Shown here: one piece after another, positions 51,165 through 59,900 of the stretch
How positions within the stretch are numbered: the stretch's first letter is position 1
Layout of the letters: every line of letters starts with the position of its first letter
Source of the DNA: Acanthornis magna
Taxonomy: Eukaryota; Chordata; Aves; Passeriformes; Acanthizidae
Direction: 5' to 3'
NCBI GenBank assembly: GCA_036785705.1
Contig: JAWUZG010000136.1
Span: 558,001 to 622,000, forward strand
Length of the DNA stretch: 64,000 nt
Notes under the pieces: generated by a model
Databases searched by the model: none
What the model was told of the DNA's origin: nothing
What the model saw: only the letters and a program-made list of their open reading frames with translations
Translations under genes and position numbers: made by a program

Positions 51165-52130
51165 AAAAGGCAGGATGAAGAAGAAGGGGAACCAGCAGAG
51201 GATGAAGACACCCACGACGATGGCGAGAGTCTTGGCTGCTTTTTTCTCCCGGGAGAACTTGAGGAGCCGCACGGAGAGGGAGCTCCTGAAGTTGTGCCCC
51301 TTGCTCCGGGTGCTGGAGAGAGGCTCCTCCAGCACGCTGCGGCAGTGGATGCGCAGCACCACCTCCATGGACTTGTTCCTCTCCTTCTTGACCCCTGCCT
51401 CCAGGCTCCGGGTGGTCCGCCTGGCCACCACGTAAATCCTGAAGTACATCACCAGGATGACCATGAGGGGCAAGTAGAAGGAGAAGAGGGAGGAGAAGAG
51501 GGCATAGCCCGGCTCCTCCGTGATGCTGCAGATGCTCTCATCCGGCGGCGGCGGCTCCTTCCAACCCAGCAGTGGCCCGATGGAGATGACCATGGAGGAG
51601 AGCCAGACCACCACGAGGATGACCCCCGCCTTCCTCTCGGTCATGATGGTGGGGTACTTGAGGGAGTACTTGACGCCGATGTACCTGTCCACGGAGATGA
51701 TGCACAGGCTCATGATGGAGGCAGAGCAGCACAGCACGTCCACCGCCGCCCAGATGTTGCAGAAGATGCGCCCGAACACCCAGAAGCCCAACACCTCCAG
51801 CGTGGCCGAGAAGGGCAGCACGGTGGTGCTGAGCAGCAGGTCGGCGATGGCCAGGTTGACGATGAAGTAGTTGGTGACCGTCTGCAGGTGCCGGTTGCAA
51901 GCCACCGAGAGGATGACCAGGATGTTCCCCACGATGGCCGAGAGGATGAAGACGGCCAGGAAGACCCCGACGCCCACCGCCTGCACATCCAAGGCGAAAG
52001 TCAGCGTGGTGCCGTTGCCCTCGGGGGTCTCCTCCCCTTGCAGCCCCCAGGACCGGTTAGCAGCGCCCTGGCTGCCTTGTCCCGTCCGGTTCCCACTCAA
52101 GCTGCCATTGCTCAGCTCGGGGAAAGTCAT
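51164..52130 (-). CDS. ADRA1D: Alpha-1D adrenergic receptor, coding exon 1 (residues 1-322 plus first base of codon 323)
   Basis: Encodes the N-terminus through TM6 of a Gq/11-coupled plasma-membrane receptor for noradrenaline and adrenaline. The N-terminus has four N-glycosylation sequons (N8, N14, N25, N39). TM1 starts near residue 52, with N69 (1.50) and D97 (2.50). C124 (3.25) can pair with C201 in ECL2. D131 (3.32) is the amine counter-ion, and DRY is at 148-150. TM5 serines S213, S214 and S217 (5.42/5.43/5.46) precede P221 (5.50). The toggle motif CWFP is at 312-315, followed by F316 and F317. The opening MTF and the AVGVGVFLA stretch before TM1 resemble alpha-1D rather than 1A or 1B. 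The start chosen is the first in-frame ATG; it has A at -3, and upstream the frame offers only a GTG. The exon ends at a GTAAGTGA donor, the conserved TM6/ECL3 intron site of alpha-1 receptors. The N-terminus is much shorter than the roughly 95 residues before TM1 in human. Confidence 0.97.
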
Positions 52131-52255
52131 TGTAGAAAAAGTCCGGGCTCCATGGAGGGCGAGCAGAAAGCGGTGCCGAGGCGCAGCTCCCCCGGCATGA
52201 TCCCCGGCCGGCAGCCCCCGCCAAGACACGCTCCGCACCTCGCTCCCCCGGCCGG

Positions 52256-52325
52256 GTGGAGGGATGGAGGGAGGGATGGACGGAGGGATGGAGGGAAGGA
52301 GAGATGGAGAGAGGGAGGGAGGGCA
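52256..52325. repeat. GGAGGGAT-type imperfect octamer repeat in the 5' region of ADRA1D
   Basis: Purine-rich plus strand made of GGAGGGAT, GGACGGAG and GAGAGGGA variants. The transcript strand is a nearly pure pyrimidine tract about 130-195 nt upstream of the ATG. It may be part of the 5' UTR. Confidence 0.8.
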
Positions 52326-52374
52326 GGACGCGCTGCCCGTCGCCCCCGCCGCTTCACGCCGTCCGTCCGCGCTG

Positions 52375-52413
52375 CCCCCCGTCCCCGCTGTCCCCGCTGT
52401 CCCCGCTGTCCCC
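52375..52413 (-). promoter_or_regulatory. Regular G-quadruplex motif on the transcript strand
   Basis: The plus strand has CCCC runs at 52383, 52392, 52401 and 52410, exactly 9 bp apart, plus a C6 run at 52375-52380. The minus (transcript) strand therefore has four GGGG runs separated by 5-nt ACAGC loops. This meets the usual G4 pattern. If the transcript start lies upstream of it, the motif would sit in the ADRA1D 5' UTR about 250 nt before the ATG; otherwise it is a promoter G4. Confidence 0.6.
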
Positions 52414-52718
52414 GCCGCTCAGCCCCGCCGCCGGCCCGCCCGGGGGGGCAGCGCGGTCCGAGCACCCTCGCCGCCCTCGCATGCTCCGGGGGCTGCGCTG
52501 GGCACGGCCGGCAGCGCCCGGCGGCTCCGCGGCTCCGCGCTCGGAGCGGAGCGGAGCGGAGCGGCGGGAGGGGCCGGACGGGCCGGGGGCGGGGGGAGCC
52601 CCGCGCGTCAGGTGCCGGGGAGGGGGAGGAGGACGAGGACGAGGAGGAGGAGGCGGCAGGGCTGCTTTGCAGGACGAGGCGAGCCGGGGCAGAGTGAAAC
52701 CGGCAGCAGAGCAGGCGG

Positions 52719-52898
52719 GGAGAGGTGATGGAGGGGCTGCAGGCGAGATGATGGAGGGGCTTCAGGAGAGATGATGGAGGGGCTTCAGGAGAGATGATAG
52801 AGGGGCTTCAGGAGAGATGATAGAGGGGCTTCAGGAGAGATGATAGAGAGGCTTCAGGCGAGATGATGGGGTTCAGGAGAGATGATGGAGGGGCTTCA
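52719..52898. repeat. Minisatellite A: eight copies of a 23-bp unit
   Basis: Tandem units of the type GGAGAGATGATGGAGGGG followed by CTTCA. Copies start at 52719, 52742, 52765, 52788, 52811, 52834, 52857 and 52876. The seventh copy is 4 bp short. Variation is mostly single substitutions (GGAG or GGCG start, GGAGG or AGAGG centre), which suggests recent expansion. It lies about 590 bp upstream of the ADRA1D ATG. Confidence 0.95.
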
Positions 52899-52927
52899 GG
52901 CACGCTCTGGGGGGAAACAACCCCCGT

Positions 52928-53773
52928 GGGAGTCTCGCAGCAGTGGGTGCAGCCCCCGGGAGGGTCTCGCAGCAGTGGGTGCAGCTTCAGGAGGGGTCAG
53001 GCAGCAGTGGGTGCAGCTTCAGGAGGGGTCAGGCAGCAGTGGGGTGCAGCTCCCGGGCGGGTCACATAGAGGTGGGGAGCAGCCCCAGGAGGGCGTCACA
53101 TAGCACTGGGGTGCAGCTCCAGGAGGTTCACTCAGCAGTGGGGAGCAGCACCCGGAGGGGTGTCACAGCCCTGGGGTGCAGCCCGCGAGGATCACTCGGC
53201 ATTGGGGTTTGACCGGGGGGGTCTCGCAGCCCTGGGGTGCAATCCCAGGAGGATCACTCAGCCCTGGGCTTTGCCCGGGGGGGTCACTCAGCCCTGGGGT
53301 GCAGCCCCAGAGAGTCACTCAGCCCTGGGCTTTTCCCCGGGGGGGTCTCGCAGCCCTGGGGTGCAGCCCCAGAGGGTCACTCAGCCCTGGGGTGCAGCCC
53401 CAGAGAGTCACTCGGTATTGGGGTTTGCCCAGGGGGGTCTCGCAGCCCTGGGGTGCAATCCCAGGAGGATCACTCAGCCCTGGGGTACAGCCCCAGAGGG
53501 TCACTCAGCGCTGGGCTTTGCCCGGGGGGGTCTCGCAGCCCTGGGGTGCAGCCCCAGAGGATCACTCAGCCCTGGGGTGCAGCCCCAGAGGGTCACTCAG
53601 TCCTGGGGTGCAGCCCCAGAGGGTCACTCGGCGCTGGGCTTTGCCCGGGGGGGTCTCGCAGCCCTGGGGTGCAGCCCCAGAGGGTCACTCAGCCCTGGGG
53701 TACAGCCCCAGAGGGTCACTCAGCCCTGGGCTTTGCCCGGGGGGGTCTCGCAGCCCTGGGCTTTGCCCGGGGG
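52928..53773. repeat. Minisatellite B: about 27 copies of a 31-34-bp unit
   Basis: Core unit TCACTCAGCCCTGGGGTGCA followed by GCCCCAGAGGG. It alternates with TCTCGCAGCCCTGGG and GGCTTTGCCCGGGGGGG variants. The first copies (52932, 52964, 52996, 53028, 53061, 53095) carry CAGCAGTGGG in place of CAGCCCTGGG, so the array grades from an older divergent end to a more homogeneous end. Variant order hints at a higher-order unit of two to three monomers. The unit has no stop in any plus-strand frame, so long meaningless reading frames appear in all three. Confidence 0.95.
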
Positions 53774-53888
53774 CGCAGCGCTCCCGCCCGTCACCGCCGG
53801 AGGGCAGCAGAGCGCAGGCTTTGCCGGCGGGTCCTGTCCCCTCCCGGCGCGGGGTCCACTGAGACCCCCCGTGCGTGACCCCGCGCAG

Positions 53889-54510
53889 CATCCGCCAGGA
53901 GAGTGCCCTGCCAGGCTGGCGTGTGCCCCCCGAGCCTCAGCATGCCACCAGGAGACTGCCCTGCCAGGCTGGCGTGTGCCCCCCGAGCCTCAACATGCCA
54001 CCAGGAGAGTGCCCTGCCAGGCTGGCGTGTGCCCCCCGAGCCTCAGCATGCCACCAGGAGAGTGCCCTGCCAGGCTGGCGTGTGCCCCCCGAGCCTCAAC
54101 ATGCCGCCAGGAGAGTGCCCTGCCAGGCTGGCGTGTTTCCTCCCACTCCGGGCCTCAACATCCCACCAGGAGAATGCTCTGCACAGTTATCATGTCCCCC
54201 TAAGCCCCATCATCCCACCAGCAGAATGCCCTGCCAGTCTGGCATGTCACGCTAAGCTCCATCATCCCCCCAGGAGGATGCCCTGCCTGTCTGGCATGTC
54301 CCCCCCAACGCCAGCAGCCCACCAGGAGAATGCCCTGCCAGTCTCACATGTCCCCACCAAGCTCCATCATCCCACCAGGAGAATGCCCTACAAGTCTGAC
54401 CCGTCCCCCCCCACAGCCCCAGCACCCCACCAGGAGGATGCCCTGCCAGTCTGGCATGTCCCCCCCAGTGCCAGCACCCCACCAGAAGGATGCCCTGCCA
54501 GGCTGACAGC
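53889..54510. repeat. Minisatellite C: about 12 copies of a roughly 50-53-bp unit
   Basis: Unit begins CATGCCACCAGGAGAGTGCC and continues through CTGCCAGGCTGGCGTGTGCC to CCGAGCCTCA. Copies at 53889, 53941, 53994, 54047 and 54100 are nearly identical. From about 54160 onward the copies diverge (CATCCCACCAGCAGAATGCC type, about 50 bp). Its sequence is unrelated to arrays A and B. Confidence 0.93.
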
Positions 54511-56502
54511 TTTCCTATTTTGTCCCACGTCCAGGGCTTCCATCAAGCATCCTTCCCATGCCAAACCCTGCCCCTCCCAGTCCTGACACCCCAACCCAGG
54601 CATCCTGCTCGGGGTGCAGGCGTGGGGTGCCCCTCAAGAGCTCCTTCCCAAAGCAGAAGGGACAGCCAGGGTCCTCCATTCAGGGACAGCTCCATGCCTG
54701 TGACCGAGCCCTGCGGCAAGGCTTGGACGCAGCAGCTTGTGACTAAAACATATAGGAACATATTTCTGGCTAATTTAAGCAGGGCTGGGTTTTTTCCCAC
54801 TGATAAAAGCAGATCCTGTTTACACTGCTTTCCTCCCTGTGACCTGCCTCCATACATTGTGATGGGGACTGACCCCAGTGGTGAACAGGGGCTCTCCCTC
54901 AGCTTCTTTCTACTGTACACAGGAAATATTTCCTTGGAGTGTGTTTATCCAGGATTTTTCTACTATTTTTTTCTTAATAAAAAAGTTATTTTAAAGGCCA
55001 GTCCAAGTGGACAGTGGGGTGATTTAACTGCTGACAGAGCATGGGAGATCTGTGGATTCACTGGGTATGAGAGTGGACAAAGAACATAATAGCTTATTTA
55101 TTCCTTTATTTTCCTTTATAACCATTGCAGGAATTGACACATACTTCATTTTCCTTATTTCTTTCATGCACTTTTTTCTTCCTTAAGATTCCACCCAACT
55201 TCCTTGAGCTGGTTTTTCGGACCTGCTGAGAAGAAAACTGAAAAATACAAGAAAATAGGAACAAATACTGCACAAGGAAAATGTTCATAAGGATGGTTTT
55301 GCTTAAAATAACCCACCCAACAAACCCTTAACAGCTTTTTTAATGTGGAGTTAAAAAAAAAAAAAAGCCCAAACACCCAACACTTGAGGTCAAATTATTC
55401 ATTTTCCTTATGTTTTGATGAAAACATGTCAGCCACCAAAATGAAGGATCGTTTCTTGCTGGGATGGTAAACCCAGCATGGGAAGATATCATCCCATGGA
55501 ATTTTGTAGCCCTATCTTTGCAGCAACGCAGATTGCTGTGGAGATAAATATATCTCATCTAATCTATCCAGTGACACCCAGAGATAAAGAAAACATGTGC
55601 CTCTCTCCAAAGTGAAGGCTGGACTGAAGCTTCTCATGCACAGCAGGATTTTAACCACGTAGGAAGAGAAGAGAAGTCCATTAGGATGAAGATTTTGCAT
55701 CTGCCCTGATCCCACCCTCCCTGGGTGAGCTCTTCTCATCTTCTGGTGTCCCCAAAGACAACTCGTCCCTGTTGCTGAGAGGTTTTTGCTGGCGTGGACT
55801 GCGGGGTTTGAATGGGATGCAAAGATGGGATGGGAGAGCTGAGGGGGCAATTTTCAGTGGGGGTAAAAACCTGGGGGCTGCCGTGTCTGCCCCAAGCACA
55901 CAGAGAACCCTTGAGGTGGCACTGATGCCTTTCCCTCCCCACCAGGGCGGGGAGAGATCGCGTCCTGTGCCGTCACTGATCTCAGCTGAAGAACATCAGC
56001 AGCTCACCGCCATTCCCTCACCTCCTCACCTTTCATCTGTCTCCGTGTTTCTCTCTAAATCAGGGGCATTATGGTTGATTTAAACTAACGAGGAATAGGT
56101 TTATTCTGGTGCATTTAAACCCAAATAAAAGTGTTGGGGTAGGTCTGTGTGGAGGAACTTGAAGTGAGCACATGGAGGTCTGTGAGAGTCTGGGATCTTG
56201 TCAATCAGGAGGTACAACTCTCTCCCTCTTGGTGTCTTACATCCCTTTCGTCTCTCTATTTTCACCCTTTGGGGGCAGAGGTTATCCTGGGATTTACGTG
56301 GTGCCATTTGGTGATGCGAGCAGGGCTCTTTGGACAAATGAAAACACACATACACACCTGGTGAACAGTGTTTGCCACACTGTAATTACATATTACACCT
56401 GAGTCTTGGAAAGGAAAGGCAATTTTTTGGTTCAAAACACCAGAGCTTGAAGGAATTTGATCAACATTTGCTCGCACTCCAGGGTTTATAACAAGGAGAG
56501 TG
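54511..56502. other. Upstream flank of ADRA1D, no gene seen
   Basis: GC content falls away beyond minisatellite C. Short chance frames only; a poly-A run lies at 55352-55365. Confidence 0.5.
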
Positions 56503-56605
56503 GTGCCCTGGGTGGAAGGTGTCCCTGCCCATGACGGGGGGTTGGAACTAAATGATCTCTCAGGTTCCTTCCAACCCAAACCATTCCATAATTCTGTGAT
56601 TCTGC
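56503..56605 (+). mobile_element. CR1 LINE 3'-tip fragment
   Basis: GGAAGGTGTCCCTGCCCATG, GGTTGGAACTAAATGATCTC and CCATTCCATAATTCTGTGAT. About 100 bp, upstream of ADRA1D. Confidence 0.92.
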
Positions 56606-57829
56606 CCTTGCTCTGCAGAGGAACATTAGCCACGGTGCATGTGCCTGCAGCATCTCCTGGATCCAGAGCTGGGGGAAATGGATCCTGCTCACAGCCACAG
56701 AACAGTGGCAAAGTAATAATATTTAATTGTTTGTAAAGGTGGGTTTGCCTTGCCTTGGGCAGGGCATCCAAAATTCCTCTGGGAAGCCAGGATCAGCCTT
56801 CGCTGCTTGTCCCTCTGAGGTCACATCCAGCTCTGTTGCCCCCTGTGTCCAGCTGAGCCCAGGCCTTTAAGCATATTAAAAATTGGCTAAAAGTGATTGC
56901 AAAGGATGGTTCAAACCTGTCCTGCTGCATCTTTTGTTTCCAAATGTGGGGGCTCTGGACAAATTGGAGATCAGGACAGTAGTGAGGAGAGGTAATGGGC
57001 AAAATCTGGACTGGACAATTGCTGCAGAGCATTAGAATTGTGGGGAATTTTGATTTTAATTGTGAATGAGGGGCGAACTGTGTGCAAATTGTCCATCTTG
57101 GCTGGTGTTGTGATGTTATTCTTTTTCAACCTAAATGATTCCATGATGTTATTTTGACTTTCGTGTGGTGAACCCTTGTTGTTGACCTAAGTGAAGGTTT
57201 TGTGATGAATGCAAGTTTTGTTGGTATTTTTGTATTCTTGCAATTTTGTTTAAGTCTGGGAAAAATCAGGCTACTCTTTGAATATTTATGGCTTAATTAA
57301 TGAAGTGGGAAGGAGAAGGAAATACTTTTGTTAAGTGAATGATAAAGGTGGGGGAAAAGAAACTTTGATCATCCTCTAATGAGATCTACCTAAAAATGCT
57401 CAGACATGGATTACAATTCCCTGTCCCTTTGCCCTCCTGCTCCCACAAACCATCCCAGCCACTATCACGCCAATGCCATTACTACATTCACCATTTTTCC
57501 CCAGTTTTCTGCTTTTCATGTGAATGTGGCTGCACTGGGTATGGTTTGCTTTTTAATTGTTTGCTCCCCTTTGCTCCCAGAGCACACATGGGATGGACAA
57601 TGGTGATCTGGTCCAAGCCTCTCCCCCGAAGATGGATTTGTCTTTTCCAAAACCTCCCTTTGTGGTGGCTTTCTCCTCCTTCAGTGGCCTCCCTCTCCTC
57701 TTGGTTAGAAGGCTCTTGGTCTAGTCTAAACTTTCTTTGCTTCTTGCCAGCTGATGCAGAGAGCAATTTATTACCTTCTTCTTACAGGTTTTTAATTTAA
57801 TTTTGGAGCAACTGAATAGGAAAAGAATG

Positions 57830-58345
57830 GAACAAGAATGGTTTGGGTTGGAAAGGACATCAAAGACCATCTCTTTCCAATCCCTGCCATGGGCAGGGAC
57901 GTCTTCCACCATCCCAGGTTGCTCCAAGCCCTGTCCAGCCTGGCCTTGGACACTCCAGGGATCCAGGGGCAGCCACAGCTTCTCTGGGCACCTGTGCCAG
58001 GGCCTGCCCACCCTCACAGGAAAGGATTTCTTCCCGAGATCCCATCTAACCCTGCCCTCTCTCAGTTTGAAGCCATTCCTCCTTGTCCTGTCACTCCATC
58101 CTTTGTCCCAAGTCCCTCTCAGCTCCCTTAGAGACACTCTAGGTACCAGAAGGGGCTCTAAGCCTCTCCAGGAAGAACAATCCCAAATCTCTCAGCCTGT
58201 TCCTATAGCTAGGGTAGTCCAGCCCTTGGAGAATCTCCGTGGCTCCCTTTGGGCCCCTCCAACAAGTCCCCATCTTTTTTGTGCAGAGGAGCCCAGAGCT
58301 GGACACAGCAGTGCAGGGGGGCCTCAATCCCCTCCCCTGGGAGAA
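57830..58345 (-). mobile_element. CR1 LINE 3'-end fragment
   Basis: AAGAATGGTTTGGGTTGGAA, CTGCCATGGGCAGGGACGTC, CACCTGTGCCAGGGCCTGCC and CCATTCCTCCTTGTCCTGTC, then the distal region (TCTCTCAGCCTGTTCCTATA, GAGCCCAGAGCTGGACACAG). About 515 bp, one of the longest copies. Confidence 0.95.
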
Positions 58346-59458
58346 GAATTACCAAACACATGAACTCCTTTCTGACCGTGCTCTTAGTGCAGGGAAGGTG
58401 CTTGGGCTGATCCTGGCTCTGATTTACAGTGGACCTTCTGAGGACCAGAAATTATTTTGGCTTCCCAGAGGCAAGAGCTGACGCAGCAAGTGGAGGAGGC
58501 TGAGGCAAACTGGAGCCCCTCCAAACTCCGGAAAAAAGGGGGATAAAGGGAGGTGACAAAGTACCTTCCAGGCCATCAGAACCCATGGCCACACAAGGAA
58601 TGTGAGCATTCAGGAGGTGCAGGTCTCCATCCCAGGTCTCAGGCACAGCCTGATCCGGTGGGCAGGAGCCAAGGGGAGAGGCTGGAATTTTTGTGTGGAA
58701 GGGGAGCAGCTCTGAGTGCCGTGCTGCTGTCTGGGAGGCCGAGGCAGGTGGGATGGGTTGACAGAACAAGCAGATAAGTGTGGTTTATAGGGCTGGTGGG
58801 ACATGTTTGTTATTTCAGTGGGAATGTTGATGTGTTCAAAATGAAGCATTCCTCAGGGGTGTTCTTTTCTTTTTCCTTTTGCTCTGTTAAAAGCCTTATA
58901 ATAAAACACTCCAATAGCAAGCAGAACACTTTAGATCCGAGTTTCAAAACACTTTTTTTTTTTTTCAGGGAGGAATGAGCAAAACATAAGGCCAATTACT
59001 TCAGAAATACTAAAAGAATTAGCAATTAGCAGAGAACAATTGCTAATGACGATGTAAAAAGAGCAGTTGCTGATGTATGGAATGAAATAAATAAGAGCAT
59101 AAAAGATAAATCACTGCAGAACCAAATATATAAATAAAAATGCTACAAAAGGTCAAAATTGCAACAAAGAATTGCTCTGTTATCACAGAAAAATATTTCT
59201 GTTGGCAGTTTTGTTTCTTTGCGAAATTTCACTTCACCGAAATGTCAGCGTTTATTTGCCATTACTGTATGTTTTCCTTCCAGTTGGAAATCCAGATCAT
59301 CAGCTGCCTCAAATGGCAGGTATGGAATGAGCCCTGAACCAAAACCCCTCTGATTTGTGATGGTCTGCCTCTCGTGGTTGATTCTTTGGCTCATTAAAAA
59401 AAAACAAAAAACAAAGGCCCAAGAAGCAGTTTTTGGAAAAGGACACCAAACTTGGACT

Positions 59459-59900
59459 TCATAGAATTGCGGAATATCCTGAGTTGGAAGGGACCCACAG
59501 GATCACTGATGCTGCTCCTGGCCCTGCTCAGACACCCCAACAATCCCACCCTGGGCATCCCTGAGAGCGTTTTCCAAACTCTCCTGGAGCTCTGGGGCTG
59601 TGCCCATTCCCTGGGCAGTGTCAAGCACCCTCTGGGGGAAGAACCTTTTCCAATATCCAACCAAACCCTCCCCTGGGACAGCTCCAGCCACTCCCTGGGT
59701 CCTGTCACTGTCACAGAGAGCAGAGATTGGAGCTTTCCCTCAGGATGAAGCTGCAGACCTTGATGAGTGTCCCCTCAGCCTCCTCTTCTCCAGGCTGGAC
59801 AAGCCAAGAGACTTTGGCCACTCCTTGTATGGTCCCTCCAGACCCTTCACCATCCTCATGCCTCTCCTTTGGACATTCTCTGATAGCTTTATATCCTTCT
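59459..59900 (-). mobile_element. CR1 LINE 3'-end fragment, diverged subfamily
   Basis: CATAGAATTGCGGAATATCC, TGAGTTGGAAGGGACCCACA, CCAATATCCAACCAAACCCT, then AGCCTCCTCTTCTCCAGGCT and CCTCTCCTTTGGACATTCTC. Differs from the common copies by the GATCACTGATGCTGCTCCTG block after the tip. Confidence 0.92.

Larger units (their letters stand above)
52131..52718 (-). promoter_or_regulatory. ADRA1D: CpG-island promoter and 5' UTR region of ADRA1D
   Basis: Very GC- and CpG-rich sequence immediately upstream of the start codon, continuous with the CpG-rich exon 1. It contains a GC box (GGGGGCGGGG at 52585-52594), a run of GGAGC pentamers around 52544-52564, a GGAGGGAT-type octamer run at 52256-52325 and a 9-bp CCCCGCTGT repeat at 52375-52413. 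I see no clear TATA box. The transcription start cannot be placed from sequence, so the split between promoter and 5' UTR is open. Confidence 0.7.

Noticed and set aside
52131..52238. In-frame extension of ADRA1D upstream of the ATG
   Set aside because: The extension starts at GTG, has no ATG and does not resemble alpha-1D N-termini. The ATG at 52130 begins with the family-typical MTF.
51150..52697. 515-codon plus-strand open frame over ADRA1D exon 1
   Set aside because: It is the antisense shadow of a GC-rich coding exon. Its product is low-complexity and unlike any known protein, while the minus strand encodes an intact receptor.
52719..54510. CRISPR-like regularity of the minisatellites
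   Set aside because: Units are contiguous with no unique spacers, and the context is a vertebrate genome.
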